This document shows positions 35,475 to 44,034 of a stretch of DNA of 64,000 bases, one piece after another. The DNA is from Diplocloster agilis (GTDB taxonomy: Bacteria > Bacillota > Clostridia > Lachnospirales > Lachnospiraceae), in assembly GCF_019042275.1 (NCBI RefSeq), contig NZ_JAHQCW010000018.1, positions 1 through 64,000 of the forward strand, given 5' to 3'. Within the stretch, counting starts at the first letter, position 1, and every line of letters starts with the position of its first letter. The translations under genes were made by a program, and so were the position numbers. The notes beneath the pieces were generated by a model. The model did no database searches. It saw only the letters and a list, made by a program, of their open reading frames with translations, and had not been told where the DNA came from.

Positions 35475-36152
35475 ATGAAACGCTCAGAGATAAACGAAAT
35501 CATCCGCTACATGGAAAAATTAGCCAAGGACAACGGGTTCCATCTGCCGCCCTTCTGTAATTGGACGCCGGAAGAGTGGAAGACCAAAGGACACGAATAC
35601 GACGAGATCCGCGATAATATGCTGGGCTGGGATATTACGGACTACGGCCTGGGCGATTGGGAAAAGGTAGGATTCGCCCTGGTGACCATCCGAAACGGAA
35701 ATCAGAACAATCCCAAATATAAAAAGGTCTACGCGGAAAAGCTTCTTATGTTAAAAGAGGGACAGCACTCCCCCATGCATTTCCACTGGATCAAATCCGA
35801 GGATATCATCAACCGCGGCGGCGGCACACTGATTATCCATATGTACAATGACAAAGACGGCGAACTGGATACCAGTGATGTACTCATCAACGCGGACGGA
35901 CGTTCCTACACCGCACCGGCGGGAACCGGGGTTGAATTAAAGCCCGGAGAGAGTATTACGATCTGGCCCCACCAGTATCACGACTTTGATATCATGCCCG
36001 GAACCGGGGATGTCCTGATCGGTGAAGTATCCATGTGTAACGACGACAACACCGACAACCGGTTTTACGAGGATATGGGAAGATTCCCGGAGATCGAAGA
36101 GGACGAGGCTCCGTACCGGCTGCTCTGCTTTGAGTATCCGGCTGCGGAATAA
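35475..36152 (+). CDS. D-lyxose isomerase family sugar isomerase
   Basis: A 225-residue cupin-type ketol isomerase interconverting D-lyxose and D-xylulose, or D-mannose and D-fructose. The metal-binding cupin motifs are HSPMHFHWIKSEDIINRGGG (two His and a Glu) and ITIWPHQYHDFDIMPG (His). GDWEKVGFALVTIRNGNQNN and YAEKLLMLKEGQHSP match the family, and 225 residues is normal. AAAAGGGGAATAAG precedes ATG 35475. It has no sugar kinase or transporter next to it and looks monocistronic. Confidence 0.9.
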   Translation: MKRSEINEIIRYMEKLAKDNGFHLPPFCNWTPEEWKTKGHEYDEIRDNMLGWDITDYGLGDWEKVGFALVTIRNGNQNNPKYKKVYAEKLLMLKEGQHSPMHFHWIKSEDIINRGGGTLIIHMYNDKDGELDTSDVLINADGRSYTAPAGTGVELKPGESITIWPHQYHDFDIMPGTGDVLIGEVSMCNDDNTDNRFYEDMGRFPEIEEDEAPYRLLCFEYPAAE

Positions 36153-36200
36153 AGGATAGAACAGAAACGTAAAGCGCGCAAGGATAACAAACGTTATATG

Positions 36201-36234
36201 GCCCTGCACACATACCGGCGTAAGTGTGCGGGGC
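36201..36234 (+). terminator. Hairpin after sugar isomerase gene
   Basis: GCCCTGCACAC pairs with GTGTGCGGGGC with one mismatch; the following GGTTGTGTGTC is a poor T-run. Confidence 0.5.
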
Positions 36235-36260
36235 GGTTGTGTGTCTAAAGGGCCGATGAT

Positions 36261-37427
36261 ATGGGAAATAAGAGAAAAGACAAATGGAACCGGGTGGACG
36301 TCCAGGTCTGTATATACACTGCCATATTGGTGCTGATCGCCAGTGGGATGATCTTCATGATCGGATACCGCGCCACCTATGATGGCATGATCCGCTCTCT
36401 GGAGAAACGTTCGGATTCCATCTATCAATATGTAGAACAAGATCTGGACAAAAGCACATTTTACGAAATAGAAGACTACAATGGCCGTGAAAATCCCAGT
36501 TATAAAAGCATGAAAGAAAAACTGGAAAATGTAAAAGCGGCCACAGGCGTCATGTATCTGTACACGGCGAAAAAGACAAATTCCGGGGACCTTATCTACA
36601 TTGTGGACGGTTTAAGCTATGACAGTCCCGATTTTCGGAATCCGGGGGACCCCATCGAGCATGAGATATGGGCGGAGATGGAAACCGCCCTCCAGGACCG
36701 GATCGTCTATCCGGACGACATCAAGCACACCGGCTGGGGCGATATCTTCGTGTGCTACTACCCGGTCCATGACAATAATAAGGTAGTAGGCGTTCTGGGC
36801 ATCGAATTCGACGCCTACAGCCAGTACCACACATATAGAACGCTGCGCATAACAGCCCCGTTCATCGTCCTTTTGATCTGCCTGATCTCCGCTGCCGTAT
36901 CCGTCAGGATATTTAAAAGGATTTCCAATCCTTTATATAAAGATTTTGCCAACACAGACTACCTTACGGGGCTGAAAAACAGGAACTCCTTCGAGATAGA
37001 CATTTCCAATCTGTCGACACGGATGCGCGGGCAGAGCCTGGCATTTATCTGTATGGACCTGAACAGCCTCAAAGAGATTAACGACACATATGGCCACACT
37101 GCCGGAGACGATTACATACGCCGCGCCGCAGAAGCGATCAGGTATGCGGTGGGAAAATCCCATTCTGCCTACCGGACGGGCGGGGACGAATTCGTGATTC
37201 TCCTTAACGGTCCGGCTGACCAGCTCCCGGCCCAGGTCCGTATGATCCTTAGCAAGATCCATACCTATCTGGACCAGGATAACCAAAAAAATGAAATTCA
37301 GCTGTCCATAGCTACAGGTTCCGCGCAATATGACCCTTCCCGGGACCAAACACTGACCGAGGTTTACCGCCGCGCCGACCAACTTATGTACGAAACCAAA
37401 AAGGCTATGAAATCAAATCAGGAATAG
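36261..37427 (+). CDS. Membrane-bound diguanylate cyclase (GGDEF)
   Basis: Makes cyclic di-GMP from two GTP. A 388-residue protein with an N-terminal helix (about residues 15-38, VCIYTAILVLIASGMIFMIG), an extracytoplasmic Cache-like sensor region (about 40-190, ending GVLGIEFDAYSQY), a second helix (about 195-217, ITAPFIVLLICLISAAVSVR) and a GGDEF domain (about 230-385). The active site is intact, RTGGDEFVILL, with DYLTGLKNRNSFEIDI and MDLNSLKEINDTYGHTAGDD before it. No EAL domain and no clear RxxD inhibitory site are seen. The ribosome site is weak, so expression may be low or the start uncertain. Confidence 0.92.
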   Translation: MGNKRKDKWNRVDVQVCIYTAILVLIASGMIFMIGYRATYDGMIRSLEKRSDSIYQYVEQDLDKSTFYEIEDYNGRENPSYKSMKEKLENVKAATGVMYLYTAKKTNSGDLIYIVDGLSYDSPDFRNPGDPIEHEIWAEMETALQDRIVYPDDIKHTGWGDIFVCYYPVHDNNKVVGVLGIEFDAYSQYHTYRTLRITAPFIVLLICLISAAVSVRIFKRISNPLYKDFANTDYLTGLKNRNSFEIDISNLSTRMRGQSLAFICMDLNSLKEINDTYGHTAGDDYIRRAAEAIRYAVGKSHSAYRTGGDEFVILLNGPADQLPAQVRMILSKIHTYLDQDNQKNEIQLSIATGSAQYDPSRDQTLTEVYRRADQLMYETKKAMKSNQE

Positions 37428-37505
37428 AGCCATACTACAATTTGTGATAAATTCATTAGGATTGATTAATGATTGATTATTCGGATTGTTCCGTAAGAAA
37501 AAGCC

Positions 37506-37535
37506 TTGACGAATTCCTTCCGTATGTGCTATAGT
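37506..37535 (+). promoter_or_regulatory. Promoter of rpmG-secE-nusG
   Basis: TTGACG (37506-37511), 18-bp spacer, TATAGT (37530-37535), directly upstream of rpmG. Confidence 0.75.
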
Positions 37536-37604
37536 ATACTAGCGAATGGAAGTAGAGGCTTTTTTTTTATGCCTAAAAAACGAAATTAAGTGGAGGTGGA
37601 AGTT

Positions 37605-37754
37605 GTGCGCGTTAAGATCACATTGGCATGTACGGAGTGTAAACAACGTAATTACCACATGACAAAAGAAAAGAAGAACCATCCCGACAGAATGGAAACG
37701 AAGAAATACTGTAAATTCTGTAAGGCGCATACGTTACACAAGGAAACCAAATAA
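37605..37754 (+). CDS. rpmG: 50S ribosomal protein L33
   Basis: A 49-residue L33 with the zinc-ribbon form (Cys-plus type): [16 protein letters not shown] and [16 protein letters not shown] give two CxxC pairs. The start is GTG 37605 behind GTGGAGGTGG. It opens the operon rpmG-secE-nusG, the standard Firmicutes order, 32 bp before secE. Confidence 0.96.
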   Translation: MRVKITLACTECKQRNYHMTKEKKNHPDRMETKKYCKFCKAHTLHKETK

Positions 37755-37786
37755 TCCTGGGTAAAACGAAAAAAGGAAGTGAGATC

Positions 37787-38047
37787 ATGGGAGATACTGC
37801 AAATACAGAAAACACCGCTCCGGCGGAAAAGCCTGTAAAAACAGAAAAGTCCGATAAGAAGGACAAAGCTCCGAAGAAGAGCTGGTTCAAAGGATTGAAA
37901 GCAGAATTCAAAAAAATCATTTGGCCGGACAAACAATCACTTATGAAACAGACCGCTGCGGTTGTATCCGTATCAGTCGTCCTGGGATTAGTTATCGCGG
38001 GCCTGGATTTAATTATCCGGTACGGTGTGGATTTCCTAGTAAAGTAA
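37787..38047 (+). CDS. secE: Preprotein translocase subunit SecE
   Basis: Essential small subunit of the SecYEG channel. The 86-residue protein has a hydrophilic Lys/Glu-rich N-terminal half, the conserved amphipathic segment KSWFKGLKAEFKKIIWPDKQ (about residues 29-48) and one transmembrane helix (AAVVSVSVVLGLVIAGLDLI). AAGGAAGTGAG precedes ATG 37787. nusG follows after 16 bp. Confidence 0.96.
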   Translation: MGDTANTENTAPAEKPVKTEKSDKKDKAPKKSWFKGLKAEFKKIIWPDKQSLMKQTAAVVSVSVVLGLVIAGLDLIIRYGVDFLVK

Positions 38048-38063
38048 GGACAAGGGTGATTTT

Positions 38064-38579
38064 ATGTCAGAAGCAAACTGGTACGTTGTGCATACCTATT
38101 CCGGGTATGAGAACAAGGTAAAAGCCAACATTGAAAAGACCATTGAAAACCGGCATCTGGAGGACCAGATTCTGGAAGTCCGGGTTCCCATGCAGGATGT
38201 AGTTGAAGTCAAAAACGGTGCTAAGAAGTCGGTACAAAAGAAGATGTTTCCGGGCTATGTGCTCATCAACATGATAATGAACGATGATACGTGGTATGTA
38301 GTCCGTAATACCAGAGGAGTAACCGGATTTGTCGGCCCTGGCTCGAAGCCTGTACCGCTCACTGACGTAGAGATGCGGCCTTTGGGGATCAAGTCGGAGG
38401 ATGTGCTTGTGGACTTTACGGAGGGCGATACGATTATCGTCATCGGCGGAGTGTGGAAGGATACGGTTGGTGTCATCCAGTCCATGAACCACAGCAAACA
38501 AAGCGTGATCATCAACGTGGAACTTTTTGGCCGGGAAACCCCGGTGGAGATCAGTTTCACAGATGTGAAAAAGATGTAA
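38064..38579 (+). CDS. nusG: Transcription termination/antitermination protein NusG
   Basis: Binds RNA polymerase and affects pausing, Rho termination and coupling to ribosomes. A 171-residue protein with the N-terminal NGN domain (WYVVHTYSGYENKVKANIEK, MFPGYVLINMIMNDDTWYVV, TRGVTGFVGPGSKPVPL) and a C-terminal KOW domain (VDFTEGDTIIVIGGVWKDTV, IINVELFGRETPVEISFTDV). It is in the usual place between secE and rplK; the rplK leader hairpin lies 30 bp after its stop. Confidence 0.97.
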   Translation: MSEANWYVVHTYSGYENKVKANIEKTIENRHLEDQILEVRVPMQDVVEVKNGAKKSVQKKMFPGYVLINMIMNDDTWYVVRNTRGVTGFVGPGSKPVPLTDVEMRPLGIKSEDVLVDFTEGDTIIVIGGVWKDTVGVIQSMNHSKQSVIINVELFGRETPVEISFTDVKKM

Positions 38580-38609
38580 CAGCAGACAGGGTCTGGTTTC
38601 GGCCAGATC

Positions 38610-38652
38610 GTGGGAGGGTAAGGGCATGTGCCGCTGCTCCCGATAATACCAC
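38610..38652 (+). promoter_or_regulatory. Leader hairpin of rplK (repeat of rplA leader)
   Basis: A 43-nt element GTGGGAGGGTAAGGGCATG...CTCCCGATAATACCAC: outer GTGG/CCAC stem, GGGAG/CTCCC inner stem and a GGC/GCC tip. The same-length element lies before rplA with a different but still paired tip. Likely a ribosomal protein (L1 or L11) autoregulation site. Confidence 0.65.
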
Positions 38653-38672
38653 AATTTTAGGAGGTGCCTGAC

Positions 38673-39098
38673 ATGGCAAAAAAAGTAACAGGTTATATTA
38701 AATTGCAGATTCCTGCCGGAAAAGCTACCCCGGCTCCGCCGGTTGGTCCTGCTCTTGGACAGCACGGTGTTAATATTGTACAGTTCACAAAGGAATTCAA
38801 TGCGAGAACTGCGGATAAGGGTGATTTGATCATTCCGGTAGTGATTACCGTATATGCCGACAGAAGCTTCAGCTTCATCACGAAGACTCCCCCGGCAGCA
38901 GTATTGCTTAAGAAAGCCTGCAATCTGAAATCCGGTTCCGCTGTACCGAATAAGACGAAAGTAGCTACCATCTCCAAAGCAAAGCTTCAGGAAATTGCGG
39001 AAATGAAGATGCCTGACTTAAATGCAGCAAGCATAGAAGCAGCTATGAGCATGATCGCAGGAACAGCCCGCAGTATGGGAATCACAGTTGAAGAGTAG
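38673..39098 (+). CDS. rplK: 50S ribosomal protein L11
   Basis: A 141-residue L11 binding the GTPase-associated region of 23S r[43 protein letters not shown] and [18 protein letters not shown] are conserved; the C-terminal rRNA-binding domain ends [16 protein letters not shown] 38673 (MAKKV) is chosen over the GTG at 38664 because TTTTAGGAGG fits it. A structured leader precedes it and rplA follows. Confidence 0.97.
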   Translation: MAKKVTGYIKLQIPAGKATPAPPVGPALGQHGVNIVQFTKEFNARTADKGDLIIPVVITVYADRSFSFITKTPPAAVLLKKACNLKSGSAVPNKTKVATISKAKLQEIAEMKMPDLNAASIEAAMSMIAGTARSMGITVEE

Positions 39099-39131
39099 GC
39101 ATACCCGTCAATTGAGAAGTAAACTTATCAC

Positions 39132-39174
39132 GTGGGAGGGTAAGGGCATGGACCCGAACTCCCGATACTACCAC
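39132..39174 (+). promoter_or_regulatory. Leader hairpin of rplA (repeat of rplK leader)
   Basis: GTGGGAGGGTAAGGGCATGG...ACTCCCGATACTACCAC, 43 nt, ending 15 bp before the rplA start. GTGG/CCAC, GGGAG/CTCCC and GGG/CCC pairs are possible. The near copy stands before rplK. Confidence 0.65.
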
Positions 39175-39189
39175 TAGGAGGTTATTGGA

Positions 39190-39882
39190 ATGAAACGAGG
39201 AAAAAGATATCAGGAAGCTGCGAAATTAGTAGACCGCAGTGTACAATATGATACCGCAGATGCGATTTCTCTGGTAAAGAAATCCGCAGTTGCAAAATTT
39301 GACGAGACCATCGAAGTTCACATCAAGACCGGTTGTGACGGACGTCACGCAGACCAGCAGATCCGTGGAGCGGTTGTACTGCCTCATGGAACCGGAAAAC
39401 AGGTTCGTGTTCTGGTATTTGCCAAGAACGAAAAAGCAGACGAAGCACGCGCAGCAGGCGCAGAATTCGTAGGCGGAGACGAACTGATCCCGAAGATTCA
39501 GAATGAAGGCTGGTTCGATTTCGACGTAGTTGTCGCTACTCCGGACATGATGGGTATCGTAGGCCGTCTGGGCCGTGTACTTGGACCGAAAGGTTTAATG
39601 CCCAACCCGAAAGCCGGTACGGTTACTATGGACGTTACCAAAGCCGTACAGGATATCAAAGCAGGTAAGATTGAATACCGTTTGGATAAGACCAACATTA
39701 TCCACGTGCCGATTGGGAAAGCTTCTTTCTCAGAAGATCAGTTAGCAGACAACTTCCAGACGCTGATGGATGCAGTTGTAAAAGCGAAACCGAGCGCATT
39801 AAAAGGTCAGTTCTTAAAGAGCGTTACCATGACTTCCACCATGGGACCTGGAATCAAACTGAACACCGCGAAGTTAGCTTAA
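39190..39882 (+). CDS. rplA: 50S ribosomal protein L1
   Basis: A 230-residue L1 of the mobile L1 stalk, also a known translational repressor of its own operon. Motifs: [56 protein letters not shown] and [34 protein letters not shown] precedes ATG 39190. A new promoter for rplJL starts 8 bp after its stop. Confidence 0.97.
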   Translation: MKRGKRYQEAAKLVDRSVQYDTADAISLVKKSAVAKFDETIEVHIKTGCDGRHADQQIRGAVVLPHGTGKQVRVLVFAKNEKADEARAAGAEFVGGDELIPKIQNEGWFDFDVVVATPDMMGIVGRLGRVLGPKGLMPNPKAGTVTMDVTKAVQDIKAGKIEYRLDKTNIIHVPIGKASFSEDQLADNFQTLMDAVVKAKPSALKGQFLKSVTMTSTMGPGIKLNTAKLA

Positions 39883-39889
39883 ATCGCAG

Positions 39890-39918
39890 TTGACATCCTA
39901 TATAAATAATGCTATACT
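39890..39918 (+). promoter_or_regulatory. Promoter of rplJ-rplL
   Basis: TTGACA (39890-39895), 17-bp spacer, TATACT (39913-39918), just after rplA. Confidence 0.85.
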
Positions 39919-40046
39919 AGCAAAGCAATCACTGCCGAAGACAGCAGGTGCCGTAAGGCGTAAGGGCAACCACCTGCCGAGGAGAATGATTTCTAATGAT
40001 TAGAATGAATTTGGGCCTCTTTTGTCTAAGGACAGAGAGGCCTTTT
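39919..40046 (+). ncRNA. Ribosomal protein L10 leader with attenuator
   Basis: The leader contains the GACAGCAGGTGCC...GGGCAACCACCTGCCGAGGA fold known from Firmicutes L10 leaders, where L10(L12)4 binds a kink-turn-like site to repress the operon. It ends in a terminator-like hairpin GGGCCTCT/AGAGGCC (40013-40042) with a T-run. Confidence 0.8.
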
Positions 40047-40096
40047 CTTATTCGAGAAGACGGCAGTAAAAATCTATAAGGAGGTGCACACGTTCA

Positions 40097-40687
40097 ATGG
40101 CAAAAGTTGAGTTAAAACAACCCGTAATCGAAGAAATTGCAGGGCAGATCAAAGACGCACAGTCGGTTGTACTGGTCGACTACCGTGGTTTGACGGTAGA
40201 AGAAGACACCAGACTGCGTAAAGAGTTAAGAGAAGCAGGCGTTACTTATAAAGTATATAAGAACACCATGATGAACTTTGCGTTCAAGGGAACGGATTTC
40301 GAAAGCCTGGCCCCCAATCTGGAAGGACCCAGCGCGATCGCGATCTCTACCACAGATGCGACTGCTCCCGCAAGAGTATTGTCAAAATTTGCAAAGACTG
40401 CTCCGAAGCTGGAATTAAAAGCAGGCGTAGTAGAAGGTACTTATTATGATGCAGCAGGCATCGAAGAGGTTGCCAAGGTTCCGTCCAGAGACGAACTGCT
40501 GGCAAAATTCCTTGGAAGTATCCAGTCTCCTATCGCAAACTTTGCCCGTGTTATTGATCAGATTGCGAAAGCAGGCGGCGCAGAAGCAGCTCCCGCTGAC
40601 GCGGAAGTAAAAGCGGAAGAACCTGCGGCAGAGGCAGCAGCCGAAGCTCCCGAAGCTCCCGCGGCTGAAGCTCCTGCAGCTGAATAA
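40097..40687 (+). CDS. rplJ: 50S ribosomal protein L10
   Basis: The base of the ribosomal stalk, binding L7/L12 dimers. The 196-residue protein has the normal L10 core to about residue 165 (SVVLVDYRGLTVEEDTRLRK; GVTYKVYKNTMMNFAFKGTD; FLGSIQSPIANFARVIDQIA). An extra tail of about 35 residues made almost only of Ala, Glu and Pro (APADAEVKAEEPAAEAAAEA) follows; typical L10 is 165-175 residues. AAGGAGGTG precedes ATG 40097. It is preceded by its leader and followed by rplL. Confidence 0.96.
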   Translation: MAKVELKQPVIEEIAGQIKDAQSVVLVDYRGLTVEEDTRLRKELREAGVTYKVYKNTMMNFAFKGTDFESLAPNLEGPSAIAISTTDATAPARVLSKFAKTAPKLELKAGVVEGTYYDAAGIEEVAKVPSRDELLAKFLGSIQSPIANFARVIDQIAKAGGAEAAPADAEVKAEEPAAEAAAEAPEAPAAEAPAAE

Positions 40688-40838
40688 TCGGGAACAAACC
40701 GGGCGTATGCAGTATATTGTATAGATACCGGTGAGAAATGGACTTGCATTCACAGAAGTGAAAGAGTAAGAAGAACTGCCGCCATGGCAGGATCAGTAAA
40801 AATAAGCTTAATATCATAAAATAATGGAGGGAATAAAA

Positions 40839-41216
40839 ATGGCAAAAATGACTACCGCTGAATTTATCGAAGCGATCAAAGAGTTATCCGTACTGGAATT
40901 AAATGAATTAGTAAAAGCTTGTGAAGAAGAATTTGGTGTATCCGCAGCAGCAGGTGTTGTGGTTGCAGCAGCAGGCGGAGACGCAGGCGCAGCAGCAGAG
41001 GAGAAAACTGAGTTCGACGTAGAGTTAACCGAAATCGGACCGAACAAAGTTAAGGTTATCAAAGTTGTTCGTGAAGTAACCGGTCTGGGCCTGAAAGAAG
41101 CAAAAGACCTGGTTGACAACGCTCCCAAGGTAGTAAAAGAGGCTGCTTCCAAAGAAGAGTCTGAAGAAATCAAAGCGAAACTGGAAGCGGAAGGCGCGAA
41201 AGTTACCCTTAAATAA
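40839..41216 (+). CDS. rplL: 50S ribosomal protein L7/L12
   Basis: The acidic stalk protein that recruits translation GTPases. A 125-residue protein: N-terminal dimer domain ([20 protein letters not shown]), Ala/Gly hinge ([20 protein letters not shown]) and C-terminal domain ([40 protein letters not shown]). ATG 40839 is preferred over the in-frame ATG at 40824 because AATGGAGGG serves it and the protein then starts MAKMT. A strong terminator follows, which cuts the operon before rpoB. Confidence 0.97.
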   Translation: MAKMTTAEFIEAIKELSVLELNELVKACEEEFGVSAAAGVVVAAAGGDAGAAAEEKTEFDVELTEIGPNKVKVIKVVREVTGLGLKEAKDLVDNAPKVVKEAASKEESEEIKAKLEAEGAKVTLK

Positions 41217-41231
41217 TTATTTGCGTATTAG

Positions 41232-41261
41232 AACCCCGGCGGGATACTGCCGGGGTTTTTC
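41232..41261 (+). terminator. Intrinsic terminator after rplL
   Basis: AACCCCGGC pairs with GCCGGGGTT across an 8-nt loop and runs into TTTTTC. Confidence 0.95.
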
Positions 41262-41565
41262 TGTAGAGGGGAATTTGCCCATGACGCGCCGGAAGTATTC
41301 ATTGCTTTTAACACGCTGCGGATTATAATAAAAATATACCCGGGCTATCCGGGAGAGTTATTTTGCCATTTGAGAGGTAAAAAGTGCCGCATGCAGATAA
41401 TAGCCATTCTAGCTGTTAAGATAAGAATAATTTAACAGGCCACATAAAGGGATAGCGGGAAAACGGTATTATAAGGCAGTATAATACTAAGGCAATAAGA
41501 AGGTTAATGCAGGTAATGAGAAGGTTAATGCAGACAAATATTAAATAAGGTTAGGTGATGTCTAA
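41262..41565. other. Intergenic region before Hsp70-like gene
   Basis: No gene is visible. AGAAGGTTAATGCAG is repeated exactly at 41498-41512 and 41519-41533, 21 bp apart, just upstream of the Hsp70-like gene, possibly a regulator site. A TATAAT-like element lies near 41480. Confidence 0.35.
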
Positions 41566-43848
41566 ATGGGCGCAAAGAGGGTTGTTGGAATTGATTTTGG
41601 CACCAGTACGTCTGTGGTGCGGGTAAAACGGTATGAACAGAGCGGACTTCCGCTGGGAGACAGGCTGGCGATTTCCAATGTTATCTTTGACGGGTACGAA
41701 AGCGTTCCCACCCTGGTGCAGATCCCGGAGGATGTGGTGATTGTACCGGAACTTAAGCTTCCTGACGAGGATTATGAGTTTGGCCGCTTCGCGGCCAGTG
41801 AGCAGCCGGGAATGAGAACCTGGAGAAACTTTAAGACAGAGCTGGAAAGCAGTGACAAGGAGACCCGAAACCGGGCACGCTGGCTGACGAGCCGGTTCTT
41901 TGAATATCTCTACCGGCAGTACCGCCAGCAGATTCTGCAGTTAGGGGACAGCGGGGACGAGGAGATTGTCTATGTGAGTTACCCGGCGAAATACGGGCCG
42001 GCTGAGCGGGAATTCATGATTTCGGTGGCTACAGAAGCCGGCTTCCGCAATGTGCGGGGGATCACGGAACCGGAGGCGGCGGTCAAGGCTTTGATGGTGC
42101 AGGGGGAAAAGGACCTGCGGGAACAGAAGCTATTGCGTGAGGAGGGGCCGTCCTATCTGCTGTTCGCGGATATGGGAGCGGGGACGACGGACTTGGCGGT
42201 CTGCCGGTATGAGAAAGGGCGCACAGAGATTATCACGACCTGGCCGGATGACAAGACGCCCATCTATTTCGGAGGGAAAGAGATCGACGGGATCCTGTGC
42301 GGATATGTGGAGGACTATTTGAAAAAACACGGCGATATCGTCCCCGCCTATTTTGCGGATCATTTCAGAGAGAAGTATATCGAAGCAGTAAAGACCTGGA
42401 AGGAGGTGACGGTATCCCGGAGCCTAAAGAGGGGAAGGGAGGTTCCATATTTTGAAGCGGTGAAGAACCCCTACCCGTTATTGCCGGACTTCTCCCCGGC
42501 GATCAGCCGCACAGAGCTGGAAAAGACAGCGGGCGGGTATTTAAAAAACTTTGCGGTGCTGATCAATGGATGCCTGCAGGAAGCGTCGAAGGCGGATGCG
42601 GATTTTCCAGGCGGAGAGGGGATCGACCTGGTGCTGCTGACAGGCGGGCACAGCCAGTGGTACTTTATACCGGAGATTCTGACGGGAAAAGCGGTGAATT
42701 TGGGTGAGGTTTCTCTGCCAAAGATCCAGGCGGAACCGTCCCGGATCAGGATCAGCGGAAAGCCCCAGGATACCGTAGCCGTGGGGATGGTATACGGACT
42801 GCTGCGGGAGGCGGTGGAAGCTCCTGGAAAACCGGTCGGGAAGCGGGATGAAAATTGGGATGAGAATCAGGTTGAGAAACGGCCGGACACGGAAATCGGA
42901 CAGCACTCAGTAAAAGCGGCCGCCACAGTAAAACAGACACAGTCCTTTCATAGGCCGATAGCTGCTGCCCGTCCGTCTAATGGTATATTGACTAAAGACC
43001 TGGCAAAACAGATGTTTTCCGGCAAGATGGCCATCATTGTACCGGATGGGTTTACGGAGATTGGGGAGGAAGCCTTTAATTATTTTCTATCCAATACGGT
43101 GAAGGGGACATTGGGGAATCTGTTCGCGAAGAACCCACCCAGCCCGACTTCGGTACAGCTGCCGAAAGGATTGCGCCATATTAGAAAGTCCGCCTTTGAA
43201 CACTGTGTCGATCTGTGGTCGGTCGATCTGCCGGACGGACTGATTTCTATAGGAAATATGGCTTTTGAAGACTGTAAAAGTCTGCGGGACGTTACGATCC
43301 CGGACAGCGTTAAAACCATTGGAGCCCGCGCTTTTGCCGGATGCGCCAGACTTGGTAAGATTAACATTCCGGCAGGAGTGACAGAATTAGGCGCACAGGC
43401 CTTTTATGCCTGTGAATATCTGGAAAATGTCGCCATTCAAAGGGGAACTCAAATAATTGGAGAGTCCGCCTTTGCGATGTGCAGAATGCTGAAATCTATT
43501 TCCCTCCCTGAAGGTATCCGCGTGATCGGAGCCTCCGCATTCTCCGGCTGCACCTGGGGGGTGAGAGATATTAAACTTCCCGACAGTGTGAGGGAGATCG
43601 GGCATTCGGCCTTCAGTAATTGTAAAGCGCTGGGAACAATCGAGATCCCCGAGGGTGTTCGGAGTATCTCTTGGGAGACTTTTAAAAACTGCACAGGCTT
43701 GAGTAATATTACGATCCCGGACAGCGTGAGGGAGATCGGAAATAATGCGTTTCTGGGTTGCAGATCTTATCTGACTATCTGCTGCCACTCAGGCTCCTTT
43801 GCAGAGTCCTATGCCAGAGAGCATGGTTACACAATAAAGTTGGTCTGA
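41566..43848 (+). CDS. Hsp70-like ATPase fused to BspA-type leucine-rich repeats
   Basis: A 760-residue two-part protein. Residues 1-410 form an actin/Hsp70-type ATPase: phosphate-1 VVGIDFGTSTSVVRV, a central EPEAAVKALM, phosphate-2 LFADMGAGTTDLAVCRYEKG and adenosine-type LVLLTGGHSQWYFIPEIL. A charged linker of about 80 residues replaces the usual substrate-binding domain. Residues about 480-755 are BspA/LRR_5 repeats of about 23 residues (SAFEHCVDLWSVDLPDGLIS; AFEDCKSLRDVTIPDSVKTI; AFSNCKALGTIEIPEGVRSI). No signal peptide is seen, so it is probably cytosolic. LRR_5 usually sits on surface proteins, so this combination is unusual. It lies between rplL and rpoB. Function unknown. Confidence 0.88.
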   Translation: MGAKRVVGIDFGTSTSVVRVKRYEQSGLPLGDRLAISNVIFDGYESVPTLVQIPEDVVIVPELKLPDEDYEFGRFAASEQPGMRTWRNFKTELESSDKETRNRARWLTSRFFEYLYRQYRQQILQLGDSGDEEIVYVSYPAKYGPAEREFMISVATEAGFRNVRGITEPEAAVKALMVQGEKDLREQKLLREEGPSYLLFADMGAGTTDLAVCRYEKGRTEIITTWPDDKTPIYFGGKEIDGILCGYVEDYLKKHGDIVPAYFADHFREKYIEAVKTWKEVTVSRSLKRGREVPYFEAVKNPYPLLPDFSPAISRTELEKTAGGYLKNFAVLINGCLQEASKADADFPGGEGIDLVLLTGGHSQWYFIPEILTGKAVNLGEVSLPKIQAEPSRIRISGKPQDTVAVGMVYGLLREAVEAPGKPVGKRDENWDENQVEKRPDTEIGQHSVKAAATVKQTQSFHRPIAAARPSNGILTKDLAKQMFSGKMAIIVPDGFTEIGEEAFNYFLSNTVKGTLGNLFAKNPPSPTSVQLPKGLRHIRKSAFEHCVDLWSVDLPDGLISIGNMAFEDCKSLRDVTIPDSVKTIGARAFAGCARLGKINIPAGVTELGAQAFYACEYLENVAIQRGTQIIGESAFAMCRMLKSISLPEGIRVIGASAFSGCTWGVRDIKLPDSVREIGHSAFSNCKALGTIEIPEGVRSISWETFKNCTGLSNITIPDSVREIGNNAFLGCRSYLTICCHSGSFAESYAREHGYTIKLV

Positions 43849-43858
43849 TGAACAAGGG

Positions 43859-44026
43859 GGACATGTCCCAAACCGAAAAGGACACGGAATGGACATGTCC
43901 CAAACTGAAACGGACATGTCCCAAACCGGAATGGACATGTCCCAAACCGGAATGGACATGTCCCAAACCGGAATGGACATGTCCCAAACCGAAATGGACA
44001 TGTCCCGAACCGAAATGGACATGTCC
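43859..44026. repeat. 21-bp tandem array of GGACATGTCC palindromes
   Basis: Eight copies of the perfect palindrome GGACATGTCC. The last seven (starts 43891, 43912, 43933, 43954, 43975, 43996, 44017) are exactly 21 bp apart; the first (43859) is 32 bp before. Spacers read CAAACCGGAAT or close variants. The array is between convergent gene ends (Hsp70-like and flavin oxidase) and could be a protein-binding array or a short tandem repeat expansion. Reading frames through it (TCPKPEW repeats) are not genes. Confidence 0.95.
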
Positions 44027-44034
44027 CAGAATGA

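Noticed and set aside
43859-44026. The 21-bp repeats as a CRISPR array
   Set aside because: The unit is too short, spacers are almost identical, and no cas gene is present.
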